From Okeania sp. SIO2C9 (GTDB lineage Bacteria; Cyanobacteriota; Cyanobacteriia; Cyanobacteriales; Microcoleaceae): a stretch of 64,000 nucleotides of DNA. The notes beneath the pieces are model-generated. The model was not told the DNA's origin, searched no databases, and worked only from the letters and a program-made list of their open reading frames with translations. Location of the stretch: the NCBI RefSeq assembly GCF_010672455.1, contig NZ_JAAHGO010000002.1:124001-188000 (forward strand). Reading direction: 5' to 3'. Each line of letters opens with the position of its first letter. The stretch's first letter is position 1. Shown here one piece after another: positions 27,308 to 38,500 of this stretch. Both the position numbers and the translations under genes were made by a program.

Positions 27308-27589
27308 ATGAAATCAGAAGAACAACAGCATCCTCAGTATCATAAAGACCGCGAAATAGTTAACATCCTGTTAAGAGAAAAAGATACTACTTACAATTTA
27401 GCGGAATTGGCAAGATTAAAAATTCGTTATCGAGGTTTTCCTGGTGCGAGAGATATTCAGGAAGACTTAGAAAAAGTTCTGCAAAAATGGGAATTAACAG
27501 AGGAACAATTGTATGAAAAAACCCGCGCAATTCATAGTAAAGGTCAGGTATATAAACGACAAAATAACGGACAAGAAGATTGGTTTTAG
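27308..27589 (+). CDS. DUF3288-family protein
   Basis: 93 aa with the family core YNLAELARLKIRYRGFPGAR, then the helix QEDLEKVLQKWELTEEQLY and the tail SKGQVYKRQNNGQEDW. It is soluble, small, widespread in cyanobacteria and of unknown function. The normal length suggests it is intact. An orphan E-like left end (GTAAGCATTCAACTATTAG) starts directly after its stop. Confidence 0.88.
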   Translation: MKSEEQQHPQYHKDREIVNILLREKDTTYNLAELARLKIRYRGFPGARDIQEDLEKVLQKWELTEEQLYEKTRAIHSKGQVYKRQNNGQEDWF

Positions 27590-27697
27590 GTAAGCATTCA
27601 ACTATTAGTTTCGGGCAACTATTAAGCACTACGCAAATAGGGCACGGACATTTATAACCTACATTCCGCACAACAAAACGTAGCATAAAAATATAAG

Positions 27698-28057
27698 TCA
27701 AAAGCGAGTGCGTAATTCTGAGGTTTCCTCAGAATTTAAGACGCACTCAAGACAGTCAAAAGTTAGAAGGAAATTATAGTGGTCAATAGATTTAGCCCAA
27801 GTATAAAACTCAACAATTAAATCTAAAACAGCTTCTACGGTTGGCGCTGCGGGTTTGTGATTTCTGGCAAAAATCTGCATAAAGCTTAATTCCATAATCA
27901 AACCAACACCACCAATAACTAAATCATTAATTTCAAAAAGTTTAGCTTGTTCGCCTCCAGTAACACGATAATTTTCTTTTAAATGACCGGATACTCGAAG
28001 ACTATCAGAGGCAAACATTAAGCGGTCTGAATATTTTTTAGCTGCAACAACACTCAT
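27698..28057 (-). pseudogene. Proteasome-type (Ntn hydrolase) protein, C-terminally truncated
   Basis: The N-terminal ~95 residues (MSVVAAKKYSDRLMFASDSL, GGEQAKLFEINDLVIGGVG, SFMQIFARNHKPAAPTVEAV) look like small proteasome-beta-related Ntn hydrolases in bacteria. The frame then enters unrelated sequence (LLTFDCLECVLNSEETSELR) that comes from a TTTTGACTG repeat and a TCTGAGGAAACCTCAGA hairpin. I recall relatives of about 170-190 aa, so 119 aa suggests 3' loss by repeat insertion. Possibly non-functional. Confidence 0.6.
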
Positions 28058-28099
28058 AATATTTAATGAAATTTCCTCAAATTAATTCTCTGCTATTTT

Positions 28100-28168
28100 G
28101 TAAGCATTTCCTGCGGAATGCTGCGCAAACAGCAGTCAGCTATCAGCTATCAGCTATCAGCTAAATGC
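28100..28168. repeat. Short E-related element or deletion derivative
   Basis: It starts TAAGCATTTCCTGCGGAATG, passes through CAGCTATCAGCTATCAGCTA and ends AAATGCTCAT, so both ends resemble the E family with the interior lost. The flanking CTATTT on each side may be a decayed duplication. It lies directly downstream of the methyltransferase gene. Confidence 0.5.
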
Positions 28169-28177
28169 TCATCTATT

Positions 28178-28918
28178 TCACTTTTTGCGATAAACATGAA
28201 ACTTTTGGCTTTCATCGACACTAACAAAACTAAATCCAACTTGTTCCATGATTTCTTCTTTTTTCCATTGCTTAATGTAATTCAAATTAAGTTTTTGTTG
28301 AGATAATATTTCTCCGTCTTTCTTAAAAAAATAACTTTTCTCAATGGATTCAATTTCATCATTTTCCCCAATTTTTTCTATCTCCTGAGAATAAACAATT
28401 CCTGTAGGGAGATTTTGTTGATGACTTTTATATTCTCCTTGAACACTCAACAGAAATAATCCATCTTGACGCAGATGTTTAGCCACATTAATTAATCCCT
28501 TAATATCCTCATCAATATCCTTAGTATGATTTCTTAAGTCAGTCCGATCGCCTCGTTGACTTATTACCCAAACTCCTCTACTAGAAACAGCAATATCAAA
28601 AGTTTCTTCAAGGTTCATATCATAGATATCTACCTCTATTAATTTTCCCCATTCTCCCAATCTTTTTCTGGCAATATTGAGCATTGATGAACTAATATCC
28701 ACCCCTGTAAATTTAGCTTCAGGAGCAAGTGCAAATAATTTTTCAGCAAATAATCCTGTTCCTACACCTAATTCAAGTATTTTTTTCTGACCATATTTCA
28801 TCAAAGAATAGACTGCATTAGCCATTCCTTGATAATCATAATTGCCTTGAGTCATCAAAAGATCGTAATAATCAGTAAAACTATCCTAATAATCAGCGAT
28901 ATTAGTATATTTATTCAT
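28178..28918 (-). pseudogene. SAM-dependent methyltransferase with TAG at codon 11
   Basis: From ATG 28918 the frame reads MNKYTNIADY, stop, DSFTDYYDLLMTQGNYDYQG and is then open for 226 further codons. Motif I is ILELGVGTGLFAEKL, and DISSSMLNIARKRL follows, typical of class I methyltransferases. The Tyr-rich start (ADYYDSFTDYYDLL in relatives I would expect) places the nonsense codon (28886-28888, probably from TAT) near the front. Reinitiation at ATG 28855 could still give a nearly complete enzyme. The substrate is unknown. Confidence 0.7.
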
Positions 28919-29127
28919 AGTTAATTTTGCAGAAGTAAAGTGCAGTCCCTAATAAATAATTTGGCTTTTAGTAACTATACTATGATAATTTGATTTAAAA
29001 AAAATCGGCGTTGTTGATTTGAGGTATGAAATCAGTAATTTAGGTAATAAATTAAGAGTAATTCTTTGAATGGCAAGATTAGATATTGTCTTTACTTAGA
29101 TTGACCGAAAAGCACTTTTCTTTCTCC

Positions 29128-29453
29128 GTAAGCATTCAGCTATTAGCATTTCCTACGGAATGCTCCGCAAACAGCTATCAGATGCATGAAAGAAAGAATC
29201 AAACAATGACCAAGGTTAGCTGAAAGGACTATTTCATTCATATTTAACTTCTTGAATACTAATTCCTTCTTCTAAGATAATGACTTACAGCAATTTTCAT
29301 TTCGGTAGACCACAATAGGGGCGAATGGCCATTCGCCCCTACAGGATTTTGGTTATGACGTGAGGTCATCGATCTCAAAAGTGCTGTAATAACTCATAGC
29401 TGATAGCTGATAGCTGACCACTGTTTGCGCAGCATTCCGGAGGAAATGCTTAC
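29128..29453. mobile_element. E-family MITE, copy 5 (326 bp, perfect 8-bp duplication, empty site known)
   Basis: The left end is GTAAGCATTCAGCTATTAGC and the right end GGAGGAAATGCTTAC. CTTTCTCC flanks both sides (29120-29127 and 29454-29461). The homologous locus at 27212-27245 reads CACTTTTATTTCTCCTGACT without the element. The copy is longer than the others partly because it carries the 28-bp GGGGCGAATGGCC palindrome (29315-29342). Confidence 0.88.
29315..29342. repeat. GGGGCGAATGGCC palindrome nested in E copy 5
   Basis: Matches the 28-bp palindrome at 10403 with its first base changed to A. It lies between the left part of E copy 5 and the GTGAGGTCATCGATCTC segment, and has no counterpart in the other E copies. 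Confidence 0.8.
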
Positions 29454-29527
29454 CTTTCTCCTGACTCCTGACTCCTAAGTAATTAAAATTAATATCATAC
29501 ACCAGCTTCACCAACGCCAAAAAATCA

Positions 29528-32500
29528 TCAATTTCCCGCAAATTTTTGATAATCTTCAAGTAACCAATGAGGCAATTTAGTTATATCTTCAATTCGTAAT
29601 TGTTCAGAAGGACAATATAACATTGCTGCTAATAAATAATTTATAGCTTTTGGTGCTTCTATTCCTTTGGCAAGTTGAGCAGCTAACTGTCGTAAAAATT
29701 CTTGTTCGCTTTCTATTAAAGATTCATTTTGAATTTTGCTATTGAGTAATGCTTGATAACCTTTACCCATTTCACTCAAGTAAAAAGTTTCTAGTTTTTG
29801 CGGTTCTAAATTTATCCAAAAATCAGCCGTTTGTTTTCTGATTTGACGCAATTCTTGAACCACAGATTCATCAGATGGGTCAATATAGTAAAGATTCACA
29901 CTACCCAATAATTGATTGATAAATTTTTGCTGTGAAATGTCTAAATTATTTGTTTGATTTGCTGTTAAAACTACATTTTTTTCTGGTCTAACTTCAGAAG
30001 TTGTGACTGAAGAATCTTCTAATAAATGAGGCGATTTAGATTTAAAAGTTTTTTCCAACTTCTGAGCAACTTCTCGACTTTCAAATATCTGTTTATAATC
30101 TTCTATCAACCACTGAGGTAAACGATTTTTAGCATCTCGGACTAACATTTTACTTGGAGGAAAATATAACATTGCTCCTAAAAGTGTATTAATAGCTTTT
30201 GGATTAGTTAAACCCATACTTGTCTCAGCTAATTCTTGGAGAAATTTTTGTTCGTCTTCAGTCTGGGGTTCGTTTTGAATTCCACTTTTTAACAAAGCTT
30301 GATATGCTTGTCTAATTTTGCCTTGATAAGTAGTTTCTAATTCTTTGGGAGCTACAGATAACCAAAAATCAGCTATTTGTTTACGAATTTGACGTAATTC
30401 TTCTATTAAAGATTGGTCAGTAGGGTCAATTTCGTAGAGATTCACACAACCAATCAAACGGTTAATAAATTCAGAAGTTAAAGAATTGTCATCTTTTTCT
30501 TTTGGGTTTAATACCCTGTCGTCTACACGGTTTTGAAAATTGGTTAGGGTTTGAGTACTCATCCACCTTTTCTCTCTTCCTTCTTCCTTCTTCTCTCTTC
30601 CTTCTTCCTTCTTCCTTCTTCCTTCTTCAACTGTTGATTCTATAGTTTTTGGCGCGTGAATATTTTGCCATTCTTGGAATAATCCTTGAAATAATTTACC
30701 TATCTGTGTAGAGTAACTAAGACTGTCTAAAAATGAAGGATTTTGCTCAATTTTTTCCAGAATTTCTTGGCGTTTTTGTTGACGAAATTCTAAATTATTG
30801 GCAAGCTGAATGGCGAGATTAATATATTCTGCTTCGTTGTTAACTATTAGGTCTGGAATGGAGAGCGATCGCAACAATGAACTACCCATTAAGGAGCGGA
30901 ATGAATTACCGTTTTTTGTAATTATTGGGATGCCTATTTCTAGGGGTTCTATGAGGGAGTTTACTCCAGCAAATGGATAGGAGTCTAAATAGACGTTACA
31001 TAATTTCAAGCATTCTTTGATGTCTGATCGACTTGGTAATGTTTTAATTACTATTAGTCGTTTTTTATCGATGCCATATTTATTAAATGTAGAGCGCAGG
31101 TCATTAACAAAATGGGTACTAGCTTGATAGGTATTACTCCAGTTAGGATTAAAGGGATATAAAACTAGAACAGAATTTGGTACGGCAGCAATAATTTTTG
31201 CCCAATTTTCTCTCAGTTCGGGAATGATTTTATAAAAGTTTGCTCCGGAAACAAAGACTATATTTTTATCGGTTACTCCCCAACTTTCTCGAGTTGGTTT
31301 AACTACTGGTTTTTCTGGTTGAGTTGCATAGTAATTGAAGCAATGGGCTGTATTTTTTAAGGTAATTAATTTTTCCCGATATTGTTGTTGTGCTTGTTGT
31401 TGGGGTTCTGTTAATTTTCCAGATATATAATAGTCAATATGTCTCATTCCTGTTGTTACGCAAGAAGAGGTTGATGTTAGTTGAATTCTTGCTAGTCGGT
31501 GTAAAGCAAGTAAGGTAATAGGATTAGTAATAGCAGTAATGTTGGTACCAATTAAGAGGATATCTAAATCATCGGTGCGAATAGTTTCTACTTGTTTGCT
31601 TAGGTTATCTGGTAATTTTACGAACCGCTCTGCACGACTTTGACAATATTTTTCTAGGGGATATTTACTCAGGTTTTTGCTATATAAGATAATTTCAAAT
31701 TTAGTTTTGTCTAAATGTTCAAAAAATGGCAGGGTGGAAAAAGTTTCTGTTTGAGGAATAAAGTGATTGCTGAGAATTCCTAAACGAATTTTATTTCGGT
31801 TGCTGGGTCTTTCTGGAAAGGAATAATTGAGTTTAAAGCCTCGATTTTCTAAGGCTAGTTCCATTATTTCGGCACGTTTAATATATATGTCTTTCAGATT
31901 TTCATCATTAAAGTAGAGGGGGATAAAGTTTGATTTTTGGGTAAAAAACCAAGCTATATCTTGCCACATTTTTGAGTCGGAGTTGCCGAATATTCTTTGA
32001 TGTAGATAGTTAGTCCAGTTGAAGGTATAACGATAAAAGTTATCTGCTTCTCCTATTTCTTGAAAGTAGCTAGGAGCATCAATCATAAATTTTATATAAT
32101 CATTGATAAACCATTTAGGAATTGGAGCTTGTTCGTACCAGTTTGGTGAAAGTTGATGGGGATAAAAATAGAGAGTTGCAGCTAAGAGATATTGAATAGA
32201 ATTTTGTCGATCTAATCCTTGAGCAATATGATTTTTTATTTCCTTGACCAAGGATTTTTCTGTATCTGTAATTTTTTCATATTTCAGACTACTACCGATT
32301 AACTTTTGATTAGCTTTACCAACATCACCTAAATAAGCACTTTCTAATTTTTCTGTAGGTAAATTGAGCCAATAGTTAGCAATTTTCTGACGGAGTTGAC
32401 GGAGATTATCTAAAACTGACTGATTGGAGAAATCTTTCTGATATTCCTCAACATATTTAGACACTTCAGAAAAGAGCTGAGTAGTATTTATTTCCAGAGT

Positions 32501-35500
32501 AGAATCTGAAGAAATAAACAGAGAAATTATCCCCTCCTTTACTTGATTAGACTCACTACATTTTAAAGCTTCTTGAATTTGAGCGATCGCTACTTCTAGT
32601 TTTCCAATTCTCAACATTTGTCGTGCTATTTGAGTGGCAGAAATAGCATAATGTTCTCTAGCTTGAGTAGATAATTTTTTTACTTTTTCTGGTGGGAGGT
32701 AAGATTGGGAAATTTCGATAGATTTCCGAGTATCAGCAATATTCCCACCAAACTTAATTAATCTCGTACTTTCTGATGCTGAATGTAAACGATAACAAGC
32801 TAGAGGTTGAGGTTGATAACCAACAGAATAATAAGTAGCTATTCGTTTCCACATTTCCCAATCTGCTGCGGAATTTGCTTCTGGACAAAATCCTCCTAAT
32901 TGTTCATAAACGCTACGTTTTACTACTATCGAAGCACATTGAATTTTTTGCATTACGGCAATTTTTTCTAGCCATTCAGGAATAATACCAGGAGTTTCTT
33001 TTTCCAGTGGAGAGACCATCTTTTGATTATTATTTTCATCTATATAATAGTGGCGACAAAATGCTGCTCCTATTGTGGGATTTGCCTCAATTACACTACG
33101 GATACTTTCATAAAATCCTGGTAATACTAAATCATCTTGATGGAGAATATGAATCCATTTACCTGATGCTCGTTTTAGACAATCATTCCAATTATCAACT
33201 AATCCCAAATTTTGAGGTTGTCGATAATAAGAAATTCTCCCCTTACCAATTTTTTTGACAACTTCTTCTACATTTACTGTAGTTGAACAATCATCAACAA
33301 CTTCTATTTCCATTTCACCCCGTTCTGGCGCTTGTTTCAAAACAGAATTCAAAGTTTGTTCCAAAGTTAATGTGGGATTATAAGTAGGAATCATTACAGA
33401 CCAAAAAGGTCGAGTCTCTGTTTCAGAAAGTGGTGAAATTTGTGGATATTTAATTGCGAGATTTTCCACCATGGAAGATTGAGATTTAAGTTGATTTAAT
33501 TCTGTCATTAGTGAGTTTCTATATTTATGCAATATTTCTTCTGACCAAATTACTTCCTGTTGACTATACAACTGGGAATGTAGATAAATAATTATAGCTT
33601 TATGAACTGCCAAATTAACCGAATTTTGATGCAGTTTTTGTTGGCGAGACCCAGAAGAATGTTGTCTATAATAAAGATAAGGTTTTTCCAGTCTATAACC
33701 TAACCAACCTTTTTCATATGCTGAAATCCAAAACTCCCAGTCTTCCCAACCCTGTTTCATTACAGTTTTAAATCCACCCACCTGTAGAAAAATTTCTCTT
33801 CTCAATAAGGATGTAACTGGAGCTTGATTTTCACTTAAAAAACGTTTGACATTAAAATCTCCGAAACTTTCTAACTTCTCCTCAAAACCAAATTTATGAA
33901 TATCTGTATAAACAAAACCAACTTGTGGATTTTGTTTTAATACCCCTAAAGTTTCTGCAATAAAATTAGGATGAATCTTGTCATCCCCATCCACAAAAAG
34001 AATAAATTTACCAGAACTATAATTTACTCCTACATTTCTAGAATCAGACACTCCCGTATTTTCTTTCTCTATTAAACGGAGACTTTTTTCAGAATACTTT
34101 TTAGCTAAATTTCTTGCCACTTGAGATGTGTGGTCAGGACTACCATCATTAACAATTAAACATTCCCAATTTTCATAGGTTTGATTAACAACACTCTCCA
34201 CAGCTTCCGTTAAATATTCTGCCTGGTTATAACAAAGAATAATTACCGAAACTAAATCCGATCTACTCAAAAAATCAATAGGTTCATACTGGGAATTTTT
34301 CACTTTTGACCTTTGACTCCCCCCAAGAATTTGACGGTAGGGTAAAGTCATTAATTCCCCAGAAGAAATTTCAGTAGTAACAGAAACTTTACGCTTAACC
34401 CCACGCTGAAAAATTCCATACTCATTACAAATATCATCAGTTTCTTCCTTCGCTCTTTCACCTCCCTTTTCCAAACCTTCTTCATTCTCAAAATACAACC
34501 CTAAAATTTCTGGCAAACGAACAATTTTTTCATTTTTACCAATCCTGAGCCAAAATTCATAATCACCCGCAACCCTAAATTCAGACCTAAAATATCCATA
34601 CCTTTCATGTAGAGATTTTCTCCACATTGGTTGAGGACCAATAATACAACGTCGCTCTAATTCCTGATAGTCAAACTCCGGCCAATTCCAACATTTATCT
34701 GCTTGAGTTGTTGCCCAAAAATCATTAGGAAAAGTAGTAACTAATTGGTCTCCATATACTAAAGATATCTGAGGATTATTATCCAAATAATTTGCCATAA
34801 ACTCCAAAGCATCTGGTCGGTGTCGGTCATCTGTATTAGCATTAGTAATATAATTCCCCTTAGCAATTTTTATCCCACGATTCCAAGCAGCATAAATACT
34901 CTCCCTTTCCAGTGTTCTTTGATAAATTATCTGGGAATATTTAGTTTGAAACTCTTGAGCGATCGCTCCTTCTTTCTCTTCGGATGCGCTGTCAATAATG
35001 ATAATTTCTAACTTCCCTTTTTTATAGAGAGTTTGATTGACTAAATCTTCTAAACATCCTTGGAGAAATTTTTCAGAATTATATGTAGAAATAATCGCTG
35101 ATACTTGAGGTATTGAAATTAACTGGGATTCTAATTTACTTTGACTAGCTTCTTCTCTAAATACTTCTATTTTTTCTGAGCGTTTGACTGTTGCCCAAAT
35201 CCAAGGTTTAGCAGATTTTAGAGAAACTAAATTAAAACCTGCTTCCAGGAGTAAATCTTTTAATTGTTCTTCAGTATAAGCATTACCAGAAAAATAATAT
35301 TGTTGATCTTTCGCCCCTTCCTCATCAAAATTCCCCAAACTTTCAGCACTATGGTCATGTACTTGAATTCTAAAATATCCCCCTGGTTTTAACACCCTAA
35401 ATATTTCTCGAAAATAACTCTTGACAATGGAAATAGAACGGATGTGTTGAAAAACTATTGTGGAATAAACAAAGTCGTAACTTTCAGAACTTAGTGCTTG

Positions 35501-38500
35501 TAAATCACAGCCATTGTTAACATATACCTCTCCATTTTGTTTCCCATTTGCCAAACAATATTTGGCAAACTGAATCATTTTTTCCGAAATATCTACACCA
35601 TCCACCTGTGCAAATATTTTCCGTAAAGGTTGAATTAAACGACCGACACCACAACCAATTTCTAAGACTTTCCACTCTGGTTTTGCCGGGATATCTCCCA
35701 TAATTTGTGGCATCCAATTTTCTATTGACTTTTCCCAAACTTGCTTTTTTTCTTCTGGGGAAAGAGTCTCTATTCCGCTGTAAGCTAATACCCGCCCAAA
35801 CATAGCTTCATCTATAGAATTAACATTCCAAAATTGGCGTTGTAATTCCAGTTGCTTCTCGTTTATTGGTGCAACCTTGCCTAGATTTTCCCTACTTTCC
35901 ATAGCAGATAGTTTCTCTAATTTAAGAGGAAATTTTTCTACACCTACTTCTACTTTTTGTGCGCGTTTGACTGTTGCCCAAATCCAAGGTTTAGCAGATT
36001 TTAGGGAAACTAAATTAAAACCTGCTTCGAGGAGCAAATCTTTTAGTTGTTCTTCAATATAAGCATTACCAGAAAAATAATATTGTTTATCTTTCGACCC
36101 TTCCTCGTCAAAATTTCCCAAACTTTCAGCACTGTGGTCATGTACTTGAATTCTAAAATATCCTCCGATTTTCAACACCCTAAATATTTCTCGAAAATAA
36201 CTTTTGACAATAGAAATAGAACGGATGTGCTGAAAAACTATCGTTGAAAAAACAAAGTCATAACTTTCGGAACTTAGTGCTTGTAAATCACAACCATTAT
36301 TGACATATAAATTTCCATTTTGCTGACCATCAGCTAAATATTGCTTGGCAAATTGAATCATTTTTTCCGAAATATCTACACCATCCACCTGTGCAAATAT
36401 TTTCCGTAAAGGTTGAATTAAACGACCGACACCACAACCAATTTCTAAGACTTTCCACTCTGGTTTTGCGGGGATATCTCCCAGAATTTTTGGTATCAAA
36501 GTTTGTATTGAATTTTCCCAAGCTTTCTGTTTTTCTTCTGGAGAAAGTGTCTCTATTCCACTGTAAGCTAATACTCGTCCAAACATAGCTTCATCTAGAG
36601 AATTAACATTCCAAAACTGACGCTGCATTTTTAACTGCTCATAATTTATTAGAAGTTGAGTTTTGCCTAAACTTTTCCTATCTTCCATCACAGATAATTC
36701 CTCTAATTTAAGAGGAAATTTTTCTACACCTACTTCTAGTTGTTGTTCGCGTCTTACCGTTGCCCAAATCCAAGGTTTAGCAGATTTTAGGGAAACTAAA
36801 TTAAAACCAGCTTCCAGGAGTAAATCTTTTAGTTGTTCTTCAGTATAAGCATTGCCAGAAAAATAATATTGTTGATCTTTCGACCCTTCCTCATCAAAAT
36901 TTCCCAAACTTTTAGCACTGTGGTCATGTACTTGAATTCTAAAATATCCCCCTGGTTTTAACACCCTAAATATTTCTCGAAAATAACTTTTGACAATGGA
37001 AATAGAACGGATGTGTTGAAAAACTATTGTGGAATAAACAAAGTCGTAACTTTCAGAACTTAGTGCTTGTAAATCACAGCCATTGTTAACATATACCTCT
37101 CCATTTTGTTTCCCATCTGCCAAATATTGTTTGGCAAACTGAATCATATTTTCCGAAATATCTACACCATCTACCCATGCAAATGTTTCTCGTAAATACT
37201 TAATAAGACGACCAACACCACAACCAATTTCTAATACCTTCCACTCTGGTTTAACAGGGATACCTTCCAGAATTTGTGGCATCCAAGTTTGTATTGAATT
37301 TTCCCAAGTTTGCTTCTTTTCTTCTGGAGAAAGTGTCTCTATTCCTTCATAAACTAATACCCGCCCAAACATAGCTTCATCTATGGAATTAACATTCCAA
37401 AATTGGCGCTGCAATTCCAGTTGCCGATTGTTTATTGGTGCAATTTTAGTTGGATTTTGCTCGAGATTTTCAACTGTTGAATTAGCCATTGAAATTAACT
37501 GGGATTCTAATTTACTTTGACTAGCTTCTTCTCGAAGTACTTCTATTTTTTCTGGGCGTTTGACTGTTGCCCAAATCCAAGGTTTAGCAGATTTTAGGGA
37601 AACTAAATTAAAACCAGCTTCCAGGAGTAAATCTTTTAGTTGTTCTTCAGTATAAGCATTGCCAGAAAAATAATATTGTTTATCTTTCGACCCTTCCTCG
37701 TCAAAATTTCCCAAACTTTCAGCACTGTGGTCATGTACTTGAATTCTAAAATATCCTCCGATTTTCAACACCCTAAATATTTCTCGAAAATAACTTTTGA
37801 CAATAGAAATAGAACGGATGTGCTGAAAAACTATTGTGGAATAAACAAAGTCATAACTTTCGGAACTTAGTGCTTGTAAATCACAACCATTATTGACATA
37901 TAAATTTCCATTTTGCTGACCATTAGCTAAATATTGCTTGGCAAATTGAATCATTTTTTCCGAAATATCTACACCATCTACTTGTGCAAATATTTTCCGC
38001 AAAGGTTGAATTAAACGACCTACACCACAGCCAATTTCTAAAACTTTCCACTCTGATTTTATTGGTATATCTTGAAGAATTTTTTCCGTAGAACTTAAGA
38101 TTGAATTTTGCCACGCCAGATTTTTTTCTGAAGGAGACATCCCATTAATTTTTTCATCAGTAAGAACTCGTTCAAACATAGCTTCATCTATAGAATTAAC
38201 ATTCCAAAACTGACGTTGAAAGGAAAGTTGTGCTGTATTTATCTGTTCAGAGGAAGCAATAGAGATATTATTTTTACTTTCTACAAAATTGTCAGCTTTG
38301 CCTTGAGACTTAATACCATCCGTGGAAAGTTGTAATTTTTCTTTCCTCCCTAATATTTTCTGCAATATTTCTGTAGCAGGAGTAAAACTAGGTGCTTTTT
38401 GTACTACTTGACGCAAAACTTTTTCTGCCAAGTCAAAATCATTAACTTTCTCTGCCGAAATTGCCAAATAATATCCTACTCTCCAGTTATTACAACCTAA

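Larger units (their letters stand above)
28919..29527. other. Gap with an occupied E-element site
   Basis: 29055-29127 and 29454-29510 together match the uninterrupted stretch 27150-27290. E copy 5 occupies the junction, and the 28-bp GGGGCGAATGGCC palindrome lies inside that element at 29315-29342. No gene. Confidence 0.75.
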
